In this document: positions 24,020 through 37,167 of the stretch, in pieces
Numbering within the stretch: position 1 is the stretch's first letter
Layout of the letters: every line of letters begins with the position of its first letter
Notes under the pieces: generated by a model
The model's database searches: none
Told to the model about the DNA's origin: nothing
The model's input: only the letters and a program-made list of their open reading frames with translations
Translations under genes and position numbers: made by a program
Assembly: GCA_009617715.1 (NCBI GenBank)
Contig: VTFK01000356.1
Coordinates: forward strand, 248,001 to 312,000
Source of the DNA: Plectrocnemia conspersa
Taxonomy: Eukaryota; Arthropoda; Insecta; Trichoptera; Polycentropodidae
Direction: 5' to 3'
DNA: 64,000 nucleotides

Positions 24020-27000
24020 TGTATAAAAATATATGTTGCAAATATTCAACCAAATTTTTCCCTTTATTTATTTATATTATAAATAAGAATAATAAATGAA
24101 ATTGCAATATCTAAATAGAGAACAAGAAACCTGATAAAACGACACTACTACGACTTTGCAGCCAAAAATTATTTAATATTTATCACTTGACCTCAACCTT
24201 GATTTTTTAAATTGAAGTTCCGAACAATTTATTCCGAAATTCTGTTTTATCATCAACTCGGCCTCCATTTTTTTTAGATTCAACCTATTTCTATCTTAGG
24301 TCAAGCACTCGTCATTGATCTTAATATCCTTTTAGATGTTACATTTCCATGTTTAGTAGTGAAAATATATTCGATGTTTTTTTTAAATTATAGAGAATTT
24401 TAAAAAAACTCATCTTTGATTACACGGTGATTACTTTACAGAGGATATTTTTTTTAAAAAACAAACTGATCTTTGATCACACAGTAATTGCCTACACACA
24501 TACAACGGGTTCCGTTGCATATGTGAGTATTTAATCGATGTACGATGAATTGGTTGTTAATTCCTCATGGCATGAACTTCGCCGCGCACACTTTGAATGT
24601 TTGGACACGAAGTGAACAATTGGGCATACGCCGATTTACACAGACACCTACGGCAAAAATCTCTGATATTGAAAAATTGATATCTAACGCGTACTCATCA
24701 CCTGACAATCCCCAAAATGAATGTGATAAGATGTCCTCTTTTGAGGAGGATTGTTCTGTTCAAATGTTTCTGAACAGAAACTTCTTTATCCTGCTTGGAA
24801 AAAAATACTATAAAATACTTTTTTAAGCTCCCGTAGAAAATTCTCCTTCTCAATTTTTTAGCTCCTACAGCAAAAATGACTTTTTATTTTTAATGCCCTC
24901 CTTTAATATTTTCAAAATCTGGCCACCTTACCGAAATTCATACATATTAAACTTTTTCTTAGAAACTTCCTTCCATTCGTTTCCAACAAAATATAAATGT
25001 TTATAAACTAAATTTGCCGTAAAATCTCATAACTCGAGGGATTTTTTTAAAATATTTCCTGATATTCGAAAAGCAAAAAAAATGAATAATCATTTATTTT
25101 ATTTATAATTAAAATTATCGCTACTTTATTTTTTTACAAAAGATTTTTTATAAATCTGGAAGTTCATTGAAATCGGTTGAACAGATTTACACCAACAGTC
25201 ACTTTTTCGACAAATAAGTACTCATACGAAAGGTAAAAAATACATGTAGTAAACTAACATCCCAAGCGGGCATTTCGTGTATTTGTTTTAAAAAAACAAA
25301 CAAAAGAACACGCTGTAGTGTATAAGTATTATATTTGTATCTTCTGTTGACACAAGAGTGTGACCCAAAATTTCTAACATGAATTTGTAAAAACGTAAAC
25401 AACTTTCCGACCATTGTTCGATGATTGTTTCGTGCATAGTGTCACCGCAGGGCTGCCAACGTGACAGAGTGGCGCTAAAAGGGAGAGTGATTTATATTAA
25501 TTGAAATTAAATAAAGGGCAAAAATGAAATAAAAATCATTGCGTTTTTTTATTATAATAAATTATATACTTTTAATTCGTTAATAATAATATTCAATGCA
25601 GCATATTATACAAGGGTATTTATAAAGTTATATCACATTTATTGACCAATTACTGTTAGTATACTGCGCGTTGGGAAGGGAGGGGGCGTACGCGACAATG
25701 AGTTTACCGAACGTGTCATATCAGGGTTGAAAATTTTGCGGTCATCCTGGTGCCAGTGCGCAAACAAGGCGAAATTTTTAATTGCTACTTGAATAAAAGG
25801 GGTGTTTAATAAGTGAGGTGTTCTGAGAATGCCAAAAAAATATGCGTCAAATTTTAATACAAATCTTTTGATCTTTTGAAACGCGTCAAACTTGGCAAAT
25901 AAATACAATGAACAGACAGAATCTTCTTAATTTATACATATTTACTTACATGTTAAAATTGCATTTTGTAGAGCAATATTAGTAATATTAGTTACAACGT
26001 TGTGGATGATCCTCACATAATTGAATAAAAAGCATTTGTAGAATATCACGATAATCAAGGTAGAGAATACAAACATCAGACATTTAAAGAAAACTATCAA
26101 AACAATTATTTACAAATACAAATAAATTTATTAGAATATGAAATAATACATATGTTGAAGTATATTTTACTAAACTTAATTCATATATAATATATATTTT
26201 ACTTGTAGTATTAATTTAAACCTATCCATTTTTTAGAGGAGCTGAAGTAGATTATACTATTTTTTTAATACATAAACCGAGGTTTATATATGATCAAAAA
26301 GTGCCAAAAATCAATATTCCTAATATCTACGCACCACTCTTATCTTAAACACTCGAAATAAATTACATATCAGATCATTTGAAAAACTAATGTGTTACAT
26401 CATATGCTAAGCAAATGAGAGGCATTGTACTGTAACGGAAATAACATTAATGGTACCTATAAGATATCAGATTTAATATATCCTATTTAATGTAATAAAC
26501 ACATATGTATGTATGACTCATATATATTAAATGATAAATTATATTTTAAAGTCACATACAAAATGATATCATTATCATATAAATATATATTATTCATAGT
26601 CACATTCACGACTTTGACAAAAAAAAAGAGTACAGTAGATAATATTTTTATCAAATTGTACTTGAGGATATCATACATTGAGTTTTACAATATTGTCTTA
26701 TAAATATCTCCATCGTGTTATCTTTATCAATTGCTTCAGTAGTATTAGAAATTAGATCAATATAAAAATGATATAAATGTGCAATAGAGATATTGGTAAT
26801 TATTTATCGAAACGCTATGTATCAATCAACGAGGTCTTATCTTGGCGAATTGGAACATATAAATTAATGCATGACCCATTATAATAATATAAATAGGGTT
26901 TTGTTGATAAGAAGTAATATAATAAGGCGTTTATTTTTTAGATAGCAATATCTAAACATTACACGCAGTTGAATATAATCTTAAATAAATACTAAATCAT

Positions 27001-28480
27001 ATAGATGCATAAATGAATGATCAATTTTATCACTTAATAATAAGCAAATAAAATTTCGTGACAAAATAACATGTGTGTATTTTTAGATAAGCATATCTAA
27101 ATAATGCAATGTTTGGTTATTGTGGTTATTGAAGAATTATCATATATGAATTGATAACAGAGATAAAATGGACTGGTTCTAGTAATTAATAAATAATTGT
27201 AGGGATATATTAAAAAATATTTTTTAGATATAGTATCGTATCTATATAATTCCATAGTAGATATCAAAATTTTGTAACATATTGAACAACTTTGGATCCC
27301 TGGATAATTGGAAAAATAAAAGTTTTTCCAAATATTTTTGCAATGTATGACAAATTAGAGTTGTGAAAATATTAGAAACGCCCTTTCTTTTAATGTCTTT
27401 AGTCTTGTAATTTAAAAATAAAATACAAAAAGTTTCAAAAAAACATCTAATTTTATCATCCGTAAAACATTTTCACATATACATGTGTTACGTTTATTTA
27501 TAATAAACATTATAATGTTGATTGTATTATCCCATGTGTATCGAGTTTCTGAGAAGCAATTTTAAAATATCTGTTACTTATTGAGAATTCTGTATAAAAT
27601 TTAATAGATATTTATATTTCGCAACATAGCATTTGATCTATGAATAAATATAAAATGATTGATCTAAGCTGATTTGTTAGATCTTGTTTTAAAATAATAT
27701 AACCCGCCGTTTCTTTGACACCTGCTAAGTTGTATAATATCTTAATAATGGTCATTATGACGCATTGGCGAAACCTGTCAAGTTGTGATAGTCAGATTTG
27801 TAATAAAAAAATTAAATAATACAATTTATCTTGATTTAATTTCTATAGCTTAATGTAATTTAATTATCAAAATGATGTGGGCTAAACAATTTCTGAAGGC
27901 CATTTTTCAGCTGCGTAATTTTTCATGAAGCCATAAAAAACATCCCCCAACTCGAGCCTCGGCTTTCACACGAATCCCTCGATCTTATAAATGCACAATG
28001 AAAAACAAATTAAGGGTCGTTTTCCGGATTTTAGGTCAAGGTCTCGTCTCTTCGCTTGCGTGCCCCCAAAATGTGGGTTAATATCGAATATTCGTGTTTT
28101 CAAATTCACTACACAACATTTTTTTCAAATTATTCTTTCACCTTGATATGTGTTTTTTCGTAGAATAAAAATATTTATACTCCATCTGCTTTGTTGATGA
28201 AAGCGCGAATTCGCAATTTTGTGATGGATAAATTTATATTTTTACTGTAGAAAAATCCCATACATTATAAACGCATGTTGCATACAAAGCAACGAGAAAA
28301 ACCTGTTGGTTAAAAAAATGTAACGTTGAATTTTCGTAAAAATACAATTTTTCATTATTTAGAAATGTATTTTGATTTATTAATATCGTACATTAATAGT
28401 ATGTTTTATTGCTTCATTTCGATCGAAATGCTTTGCATATTAAAAAAAAACACGAATAAGATATATTTTTGTTTTATTAA
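24020..28480. other. Gene-free AT-rich stretch
   Basis: No supportable gene. A 93-codon frame at 24545-24826 (+) has balanced composition in its first 60 codons but no recognisable family. A partial SINE-like end occurs near 27700-27800. The rest has low-complexity AT runs, including overlapping frames on both strands at 26487-26703 that reflect AT-rich composition. Confidence 0.35.
27700..27800 (+). repeat. Partial end of the SINE-family repeat (tentative)
   Basis: GACGCATTGGCGAAACCTGT resembles GACGCATTGGAGTAACCTGA at about 51504 and the GTTGTAACGCAT..GCCTGTCAGGTTAC end of the copy at 33.6 kb. Too short for confident classification. Confidence 0.35.
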
Positions 28481-28589
28481 AATGCAGCTATTTGGACAAT
28501 AGTCAATTATTATATTATTATATTATTTTCTCTTTTTCTCCTTTCTCCAAGAAACTAGGAACTAGGAAAAGGAAAAATAAAAATAACAT

Positions 28590-28715
28590 GTCATCGCAGC
28601 AAGAGGAACTGCCTCCAGACACTCTCGCTGCAGGCACATGCAAGACACGGACATCATCCCTACGCCAGCTTCTCCACCACCGCTCGGAAAAAAACATCTC
28701 GCAATTGTAATATAA
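28590..28715. repeat. Duplicated unit, tail block of a further copy
   Basis: GACATCATCCCTACGCCAGC at 28649 continues TTCTCCACCACCGCTCGGAA, matching 23914-23955 in copy A. The preceding ~60 bp also match at the translated level (RCRHMQDTDIIPTPASPPP against RCCHNNNTSEYHPLDIIHSP). It lies upstream of the rest of unit B, so it is the tail of a separate copy whose head is lost. Confidence 0.5.
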
Positions 28716-28949
28716 TCTAATAAAAACTAGATTCCACCAAGCATTTCACTGGCTACGAAGTCACACCCTTAGGGTTCTCAAACCTTAAAGTGAAGTGTTG
28801 AACGTGTGCATGTTTAAATCAAATCGGGAGGTCACCGTTTCGCCAGGAGTATCTGTGACCACACACAGATTTTAAGGGTCGTATTCTCAAAACTTGCGTT
28901 AATTTACTGTGATCAAAATGATCATCCATCAACAAGGAAACAATAGCGT

Positions 28950-29411
28950 AAAAGATGGACCACACAAAAGCCCTCGTTACGATTAGAAAAAATAGCACAT
29001 AAGTGTTCTTACTGTAAATATTATCCATCATTGAGAGATTATTTCTTTGTTGCGATATAATAAATCACAGGATCCACAAGATTCTCATTGCAATACAATA
29101 CGACCTTGGACAATGCCCGTCAAGCGAATGTCGTTTTTTATAAACGTAGACCTATTTCCCTGTTCTAAAGAACGAGTACATATATTGGCTGGATGATCTC
29201 TGCATGATTGTAATTGGTCAGCAAGCTTTGCAGCCCTGGATACTCAAGCTTGGACTCCAATGAGGAGAAGGCAGTCACAAGCAGCCACTCGAAGACACAG
29301 GCGGACACTCGAAGAGACCAGCATAATGTCATGGGCGGTCTCATCCTGAGAGGAACTCCTCTATACGAACACCACCGTAGCTTTTGCACTGATACAGATG
29401 AATACGGTTGA
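28950..29411. repeat. Unclassified duplicated unit, copy B
   Basis: Carries the CACACAAAAGCCCTCGTTAC block, the GTCAAGCGAATGTCG block and a following GC-richer segment with open frames on both strands (29165-29431 -, 29214-29411 +). The DIIPTPAS tail block is missing after it. Similarity to copy A is clear at the DNA level but broken by indels. Confidence 0.5.
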
Positions 29412-29439
29412 GCGGTATTTTTTATTTTCAATTCTTCAT

Positions 29440-32400
29440 TGCATATTTTATAATGTTTATTTCTAAATCCAAATTGATGATTTGATAAGAAATTAAGTTC
29501 CTCTATTATTAATAAAAATCATTTATTACATATTTTAAAAATAGTATTGTTTTTTCAATATTTTACTACAATAATGCCAATTTAAATTTACTCTATAATA
29601 TGTTTTATCTCAATATCACAACTGCAACAATATCACAATAAAACGTGTTGAACACATTAAATATGTCATTGAATCTCATATGTATTTCCTATTGCAAATT
29701 TAATGAATCAATACAAGAATACCAACATTTTTTAAATTAATAAATGGCTTACGTTATAAACGGTGAGTCTACAAGTCCAATTAAGCGAAACCCTAAACCC
29801 ACTTAAAAGGGTAATGCTCTCTGCTTAATGTGATATAAAAAATATAAAAGAATTATTTTATTTCTGGAATCAAATAAAACAACCGCAGTGAATTATTGTG
29901 CACAATTAACAATAATAAACATAGCCTTTCCAAAAAGCAGACTTGAAGTTTCCCAATAAAATTAAATGATGTGTGATCGATACTTTATAATATGATTTAA
30001 AATATTGACAGATTTTTAACAAGAATAATCAAACTAGGTAACAATGTAGATACGATATATTGTTTATATAATAAATATAAAGGTACAAAAAATACTTTTA
30101 AGAAAAGTGAAATATGATACTTCTTATTATGTTACAAAAACCGATACATTCAATATAACTGTACGGGATACGTTTGTTAATGGATGGTAGTTTTGGGATG
30201 TACAGGTCATAGTCGAAGAAAGAGCATTGAAATTTTTCGAAAGTTGCGACATTAGACCCTCTGAAATAGGTAGTTATTCTATAGAAATATATCTAAAGAG
30301 TTACTCAAGTACTCTCCATTATAGTGATTTATTATATTTTTTAATTTTCTATTATATATATTTTTTTTAATTTTCTATAATGTATTTTTTTATAATCAAC
30401 AGCATTTTATGAATTTTAAAGGGCTTGAAATATATTTTTATTTTTAGTTTTTTTAAATTTTGTAATATTGAGATGTTGGATAGTTTTATTTTATAGTTGT
30501 TATCTATATTGTATAAACTACCATTATTATGTTGTTATTTTATATGGCATTGATAAATACTGTTGCTGTTAAAGATTCAAGAAAGGTCTGAATTATTCGG
30601 TAAAACTCAAAGACTGTTAGTTTCATGGTTCAAAGTTTATCGCGTAGTTTCGAATAAGGTTCGAATCTTTTAATTATTATTATTGTTGATTTAGATTCAC
30701 TAGTTTTTATGAAATTGTATTTTTTTTTACAAAACTTTTATTACTACGACACGTGTACTGCAGAGTCTGGGAGCACTATAGGTGGACGAAAGGACCGGAG
30801 AGACCGTTTATTATTTTTATGTGTTCATAAAAGTAATAAGTGGGCGACTCAAGCCTGATGACTTTTGGCAACCACTTCAATTTAATATGTATGTATTTAG
30901 CATTATTGAGTTGCTTATTTTATACGATTCTAATTTGTGAAAAAATCAAAAGGTATCTGAAAACGAAAGCAATTAACGTCTGAAATGCTAAATTGCAGTA
31001 ATAATTCACGGTGTATGTCTATACGGAAAAGCGTGACGAGTATTACAACAGTTTTATATCACACTGGCTGTAAATGAAAAATTGCTCGGCACACATTTTA
31101 ATAAGGCGCCAGCTAGGGTGGGTTTGCTGTCCGATTGTATTATTGATCACAAATAATGGACGATTTACCTCGAATCACGTTTCAATACGTGTTTCAGTGT
31201 GGTGGGTCACGCGATACACCTCGCACGGAAAAAATGGCATTTTTTTCATTGATTCACAAGCGGGCGTAGTGATACCTGTCTAGGCAGGGGATATCAATCT
31301 TGTCTTAACGCACAACAATCTATCTCTTGTGCCTTCCTTTGCTATGGGTGACAATAAAATTCACAGAAAAACTTTTGTATCTTTATATTCTCACAAAAAA
31401 GATAGACGCAGACAATTCATATATCACATATCAAATACAAAAACAGTAAAATCTAATTATGTAATTTAATCTAATAAAAATATTTCCTAAACGACGACGA
31501 TAAGCAGTGGTATTGTGCTACACAAGAATATATATAAGCAAGGAAGTACCGCTCTTTAAACGGCAATACACACACAAAGCGCTGCACTCATGCATATGCT
31601 CTCGCTACACAATACCATCAAAGTGGCATCTTAGAGTTTTTTGCTCCGATACAAGCTACAAAGGAACATAATTTTAACATTTGCGATAAATGACCCTTTA
31701 AAACAAAAATTGAACGACATGAAAAAAGATTCGCTGACTAATCATTTTATTAATATTATTTTAATACATGTTTTTGGCGTAATTATGTGTTTTTCAATGG
31801 CACTCTTTTGCGCCTAGAGTGATCTTAGTCCAAATACGTATTTTAATTACACATATTTTGAATGGAATACAGAATTTTGCTGCATATTACTGAGAGGAGT
31901 GTTCAGAGCTAGAATGGTTTTGTTGCTGGCTCCATTCTTAACCGATTGATTTATAATGAAACTGGTTACTTATTGATATGCCTAAAGGAGGAGCAATTCG
32001 ATCCGTTTTTCAAAATGTTTTGCTATTTCACAAATAATAGTTAATATGTTGTCTAGCTAATAATAATTACACTACACCCTATTTGCGTTATCACAGTCAG
32101 TTCGAGAGCTACCATTTCATCATTATTCATAATTGAGAAAGAGATGGAAAGCTTAGGTTTACGGGCTTATCGTAAAAAACAGCCGCATGTTTTCTTTTTA
32201 ATAGATAGGGCTTTAACATCTTAAAATAATTATTAATAAAAAAAATATTAAACGGTTAATAGAAAATTTAATTACTTTTAATTTTACGTAAAATGTTTTC
32301 CAATCAAGCAACTATTTTTTGTAATGAAATTTTTTTAACTTTAGAAATATCGCGAATTTTTTGATTTTGTGCGATTTTACATAATAATAAGCTGAAATGT

Positions 32401-33590
32401 CATGGATAAGATTTTTTTAAATTTGTAAACTAGTTTTATTTATTATTATAATAATTTATTTATGAAGCCATTTCTTTAGGGGGTAGTGTTTCAGAGTTTT
32501 ATATTTCCTAACGGCGCAGCGTTTGGGGATTGCTCAGTGACGGCGCACTCTCTGTGGACTGTATATGCCTATTCGGAGGCCCGGCTTCGAAGGTTTTTAT
32601 CTAAATATCTTATTTGCTACTTTACTAACAATCTGATATGAACTCTAGATTGATATACATATAGTATATCTCCATTGTCAAAAAAAGCTACACTTATTAT
32701 CTAGGCTGGTCTTGATTTGTAATATTTCATTTATAAAAACATTTAATGGATTTTGTTAATATTGCAGAACGCATTTCGCACACGGTTAGAGTTATTAAAT
32801 AATTTTTCAACATAGCAAACATTTAGGATATATAAATTAATTAATAAAAAATAAATGTGTTTGCTGTGTTGCGGCTGTGCCTCGGAATTTTCTTCTAACG
32901 ATACGTATATTTATGACGCGTTATATGAGCCACTGTTTTTGAAAGTGGTATTTATACATACGTTGAGATATTCAAGGGTTTGCGTTTGAATCTACTTAAA
33001 AATATTGGCAAACGTTAATTAATTCGGGTATTGTTCTTAAGACTATAAAGTTGTTCAATTTTATTTTGCAATAATAATTAGTTGGAATTTCTAAAATATA
33101 TTTTTTTATACAAAAAATAATAATTAAAATAAAAATATGTTAGTAAACTAATAATCGAGCTTATTAATAAATAATTACAGCTATATGATATTGAACTTAA
33201 AAATAAACAAATATGAAAAGTAAAACACTTCGTTACAATGACTAATAATAACAAACTTATTCATACTACAATCATCTTTACACTTGGCATTGTAAAGTAA
33301 TTATGGTGAGTAGTAGGTGTGTAAGGCAGTAAACTCATCAATAATGATTATTACGAATGGACTTAACTTTCAACATAACGATAACATTTTATAAAAGTTC
33401 AACTTATTTTGATTATCATTGACTGTGTATAAAATAAAAAGAAGATATCAATATCTGACTAAAACTACTATTAACTCATTTTTTTTCAAAAATGACTTAT
33501 TCCACTTTCGAAAAAACGGCTTATGTCATGTTTTTGTAAGCAGCTGCGTTTTGAATATTGGTTATTTATTTTATTTTATTTTTATGAAAA
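29440..33590. other. Gene-free AT-rich stretch
   Basis: No supportable gene. At 30768-30808 lies an inverted partner of 35702-35733 (GGTGGACGAAAGGAYCGGAG on this strand). The frame at 31074-31283 and the GC-richer patches near 31550 and 32510 show no family I recognise. Confidence 0.35.
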
Positions 33591-33594
33591 CTTC

Positions 33595-33925
33595 CGTTGT
33601 AACCTGACAGGCGTAAGCCCGATGCGTTACAACGGGAAAATCTGTAGCAACTGAGTAAGTCAATCAATGGTGGCAATAATACCTACAAGTATTAGCTACC
33701 AGACTAAAAATGTGAAAATCGGTGACATCTATATTATTAATTATAAATTAATATGTGCTCAACAATGTATAATCAATAGATGTCACTGCAGTCGGGGGTC
33801 ATTTTTTTATAATAATAGCGCATTTTTATAAATATAAATTCGAGTCCCGCTGCCGGGGCTCGAACCCGTAACCTCAGAGTTATTAGTCAGAGACTACGGC
33901 CTACGCTATTACGCTATGCATTTTG
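33595..33925 (-). mobile_element. tRNA-derived SINE, most complete copy
   Basis: On the minus strand a tRNA-like head contains a perfect RNA polymerase III B box GGTTCGAGCCC (33866-33856) and, about 30 nt upstream, an A-box-like TAGCGTAGGCCG (33908-33897). The anticodon-arm region does not fold: CTCTGA appears as a direct repeat, not inverted. So this is a SINE head and not a working tRNA. The body continues through TGCAGTGACATCTATTGATT to a terminal block GTTGTAACGCATCGGGCTTA near 33640-33600. The same body occurs at 51.2 and 59.4 kb. Confidence 0.65.
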
Positions 33926-33929
33926 GAGG

Positions 33930-35950
33930 ATCGATGTTGCAAGTATCCTCTAGTATTTTTCTAACATTAAACCAAGTTTCGCGTGTGTTTTTTCGCTTTC
34001 ACCGAATACCTCCGATTTAATAGTTATTGAACCGATAACGGTATATATATATATAAAAACTCTAAATTTTAATCGACAAAGAAATTACTTGAAAAGAATC
34101 AAAATGTGTTTTTAATTTATCGTGTAAGATGTCATTGTTAATTAATATAAATTATTAAATACATTTATATGATTTAAAAAAAAATAAAACAGGTTTTGTC
34201 TTAGTTTACTTTTTAACAATGGAACATACTTGAAATGAACAGTAAACGATTAACGAAATATCGCAATGGTATTTTTTTAAGTACTTTCTTACAAACGCAC
34301 ATAGATCGTTAAAAAATTAATGTTTTTGTTAGATATAAACATTAAAAATTGCGGTCATGGTTATATTACTATCCTACATATCCTGAAAAATGATTCTTTG
34401 TGTGTTATGACATTTTTTTACTTAACAACGTGGGTACAATATAAAGTTAAACACTTTTTATAGGGTAAACGACAAATCTAATCTGTTGATTGTTGAGTTG
34501 TGAACTTTGAATAAGAGTGAATGAAAGCGGAAACTATACTATACATTCATAAATCAATGTACATTAATTCGATTTGAGTGCCACCACAATCTAATAAATA
34601 ATTTATTAGTTTTAACAGGAAACGGCTCGTCTAATGATGAGTCACCGCTTCGCTCGTGTCATCCTACTTCCTATATCATTATTGATCTTATAAAGTTCCT
34701 AGCAACACATTTTTGTATCGATTACCTTTCATGTCGGTCAGGAACCACTACTTTATCATCGAGTCACCAAACATGCTAGTAAGTAAGTAAAATTAGGTAT
34801 TTTTAGTGCGAAAAAGTGGCGCTAATTCGACACGTAGCGTATCTTTTGACTTAGCGCTAATTGCACTTTGACAAGCGGTCAAAAGTTTTGTCTTCCGCTA
34901 TATACGAGATAGTAGTCGTCATCGGTCTTAATTAGCAAGCGTCACTATTCAGTGGCACTATTCTAAAATACGAGTTCAAGGCTTACTTATTGTGGTTATA
35001 ACCAATTAAATTACAAGAATGTGACGCCAATTTGGGGTCCCAAATGTTAATCACCGTGCTTAGCTATTTACAAAAATAATAAAGAAGACTCAGCACAACA
35101 CATCCTTTAATTACAAATATATATTGTGTATACTTATACAATTATTTGTCAATTTTCTCTACACAGATGTGCATCAAATTTGTGCCAACTTAACAAAAAG
35201 TTTTCCTATTTATTATATATGAATCATGAAGTTGTGCAAGAGTAAGTATGTTCAATCAATTGTTGCAATGTGTAAGCGAAAAAAATTATAATAAAATACA
35301 TCAGCTCTTAAACCGTAATATAATACCATCTCGAACGTTTTCTCTATATCTAATAAAAACATTATTGTGTCTCTTAATATAATTAACAATATTTCAACAA
35401 ATTACACGTTTTCAACAATGGCAATGGCTTGGAAAAAATCATGCATGTACAGTTTCCTCACAAATCATATTTATAATTTTTCCATATAGGAGAGTGAAAA
35501 GTACAGTCAACCCGTTTTTATGTACAATACATATATATTTATGGCAAAATAAATAATTATTTTAACTATGTTAACAGTAAGCATTTGCCCCCAAACTAGG
35601 TTAAACTAGCATAATTGCAACAATACAACTTGTGAAAACCAGTTCACTAGCTTGTTGACACCTGTTTTCCCATCCCAAGCACATTTCCCAAACCATCTCA
35701 GTGTCTCTCCGATCCCTTCGTCCACCTACAGTGTGTATTTTAGATTCATAGTGCTCTGAGCTTTGCGAAACCACTTTTTAGTTACACAGTGTCACTTAAG
35801 AGTGTTTGTGCTTGTTTTTTTTTTAAAGACAATGGCTTCAAAGTATTTATTCCACCTATACTAAAGAACAGCTTTATATCATTTAAGTATTGCCAATCAG
35901 AAACACATTACAGCCTGAATCAAAAACGTTAAGATCCGAAACAAGAAATA
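33930..35950. other. Gene-free AT-rich stretch
   Basis: Nothing recognisable. Moderately GC-rich patches occur at 34620-34960. The block at 35702-35733 is the inverted partner of 30768-30808, a short dispersed repeat of unknown type. Confidence 0.35.
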
Positions 35951-35959
35951 TAAATAATA

Positions 35960-36515
35960 CTTTCGCCACTTCACATTAAGTTGGGCCTGATGAAATTTTT
36001 CAAAGCTCTGCCAAATGACGTAGAATGTTTTAAGTATATATATATTAAGAATTCTCTAGTTAAAAAAAAGAGGCAAAGTTAAAAAAATGCATTTTTGCTG
36101 AAATCGATATCAAAAAAATTATGCAGTATGAAAATTTTTAAACAAAAATTAAAAAAATTAGGGGAGAGGATGCGTGAAAAGCATTTAAACTCGCTGTAAC
36201 TAGCTTTCTTGGAAATAAAAGATAGTTAAACTACAAGAATATCGTTGAAGATATGTTGAAAAATTGCAAGATCCTGGGCTATAACATGCGTTTAATATTA
36301 TTTTGCCTCCATTCACATCTGAACTACTTTCTTGAAAATTAGGTGCAGTAAGCAAGGAGCAAGGGGAAAAATTTTACCAGGACGTAAAGACAATGGAAAT
36401 GCAATACCAAAGAAGATGGAATTGGAACATAATCGTCTTGTTAAATTGCTGGATGTTGAACAATGACGATCACCAGCAAGTTTACAAAAGAAAAAAACGT
36501 TAAAAACTTTCATAG
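35960..36515 (+). pseudogene. Decayed copy of an arthropod repeat-associated protein family
   Basis: Three translated blocks in order, separated by decay: LSPLHIKLGLMKFFKAL (from 35960), then SFLGNKR*LNYKNIVEDMLK through LHSHLNYFLEN (from ~36201), then after a one-base frameshift GAVSKEQGEKFYQDVKTMEM, QYQRRWNWN, NCWMLNNDD and YKRKK (36342-36514). I recognise this as a family of uncharacterised proteins present in many copies in arthropod genomes (LPPLHIKLGLMK and EEQGERFHQD are its usual signatures). Its biochemical function is not known to me; its multicopy, decayed nature suggests a mobile-element link. An in-frame stop and a frameshift make this copy non-functional. Confidence 0.75.
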
Positions 36516-36896
36516 TGATTTAAGTTTTCATATTTGTGTATTTCTGGTTTATATTAAGTGTCAACATTAAAACACAAATATCTTAAAATTGGATTTTGTG
36601 TATTTATTTAAATCTTTTATTTTTTTGTGAAATAACTTTATGAGGAGAGGAAAAAATGCTTGTCATTTTTAGAATCAGCACTAAAAATTGCATAAAATCA
36701 GTAAACAAAACTGAAACAATTTTCAAAAAGTAGTTTTGTTAGTACTCTGAGCTTTTTCGCGATTAGTATTTGCAGAGTTGTAGGCCATTAGTTTTACAAC
36801 AAATGTCTTTTGTCATTTATCAACGGCTTGTATTGAAATTATGTATAATCATTACAACAGAACTTCTAAATAAATACTATAAATTGTTAGTTATAC

Positions 36897-37167
36897 CAGA
36901 GGCGTAGCTATGGTGGGGCGGTGGGGGCGGGCCGCCCCGGGCGGCACTTGCTTGGGGGTGGCATATTCGCGATGGAATCGTCTAGTGTAGTTCTTAACCC
37001 TGAATATACTAAAATTTATGTAAATCTACGAATAGTAAGGGCTTAACAATAATAAACTTATTCTTTTTAAAAATGCTGATTTTATGACTCTGCAAAAAAA
37101 TGTATGGGGGGGGGGGCGGCAATTTTAAGGATTGCTCCGGGCGGCACATACCCTAGCTACGCCACTG
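36897..37167. mobile_element. 271-bp hAT-type MITE with 8-bp target-site duplication
   Basis: Ends are CAGAGGCGTAGCTA (36897-36910) and TAGCTACGCCACTG (37154-37167), near-perfect inverted repeats, followed inward by a GGGCGGCAC motif at each side. The flanks are direct 8-bp copies AGTTATAC (36889-36896 and 37168-37175). The CAG start, subterminal repeats and 8-bp duplication are hAT hallmarks. Two further partial copies occur in the window. Confidence 0.85.

Noticed and set aside
24545..24826. 93-codon + frame as a transposase N-terminus
   Set aside because: IEKLISNAYSSP looked suggestive, but no second motif or terminal repeats support it.
26487..26703. Overlapping frames on both strands as a sense/antisense gene pair
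   Set aside because: Extremely AT-rich Tyr/Ile/Asn-rich translations without motifs, a composition effect.
33840..33910. Functional tRNA gene
   Set aside because: B box is perfect but the anticodon arm cannot pair and the acceptor ends do not match. It is a SINE head.
36313..36513. 66-codon minus-strand frame with Cys and Ser
   Set aside because: Complement of the GAVSKEQGEKF block of the repeat-associated protein relic.
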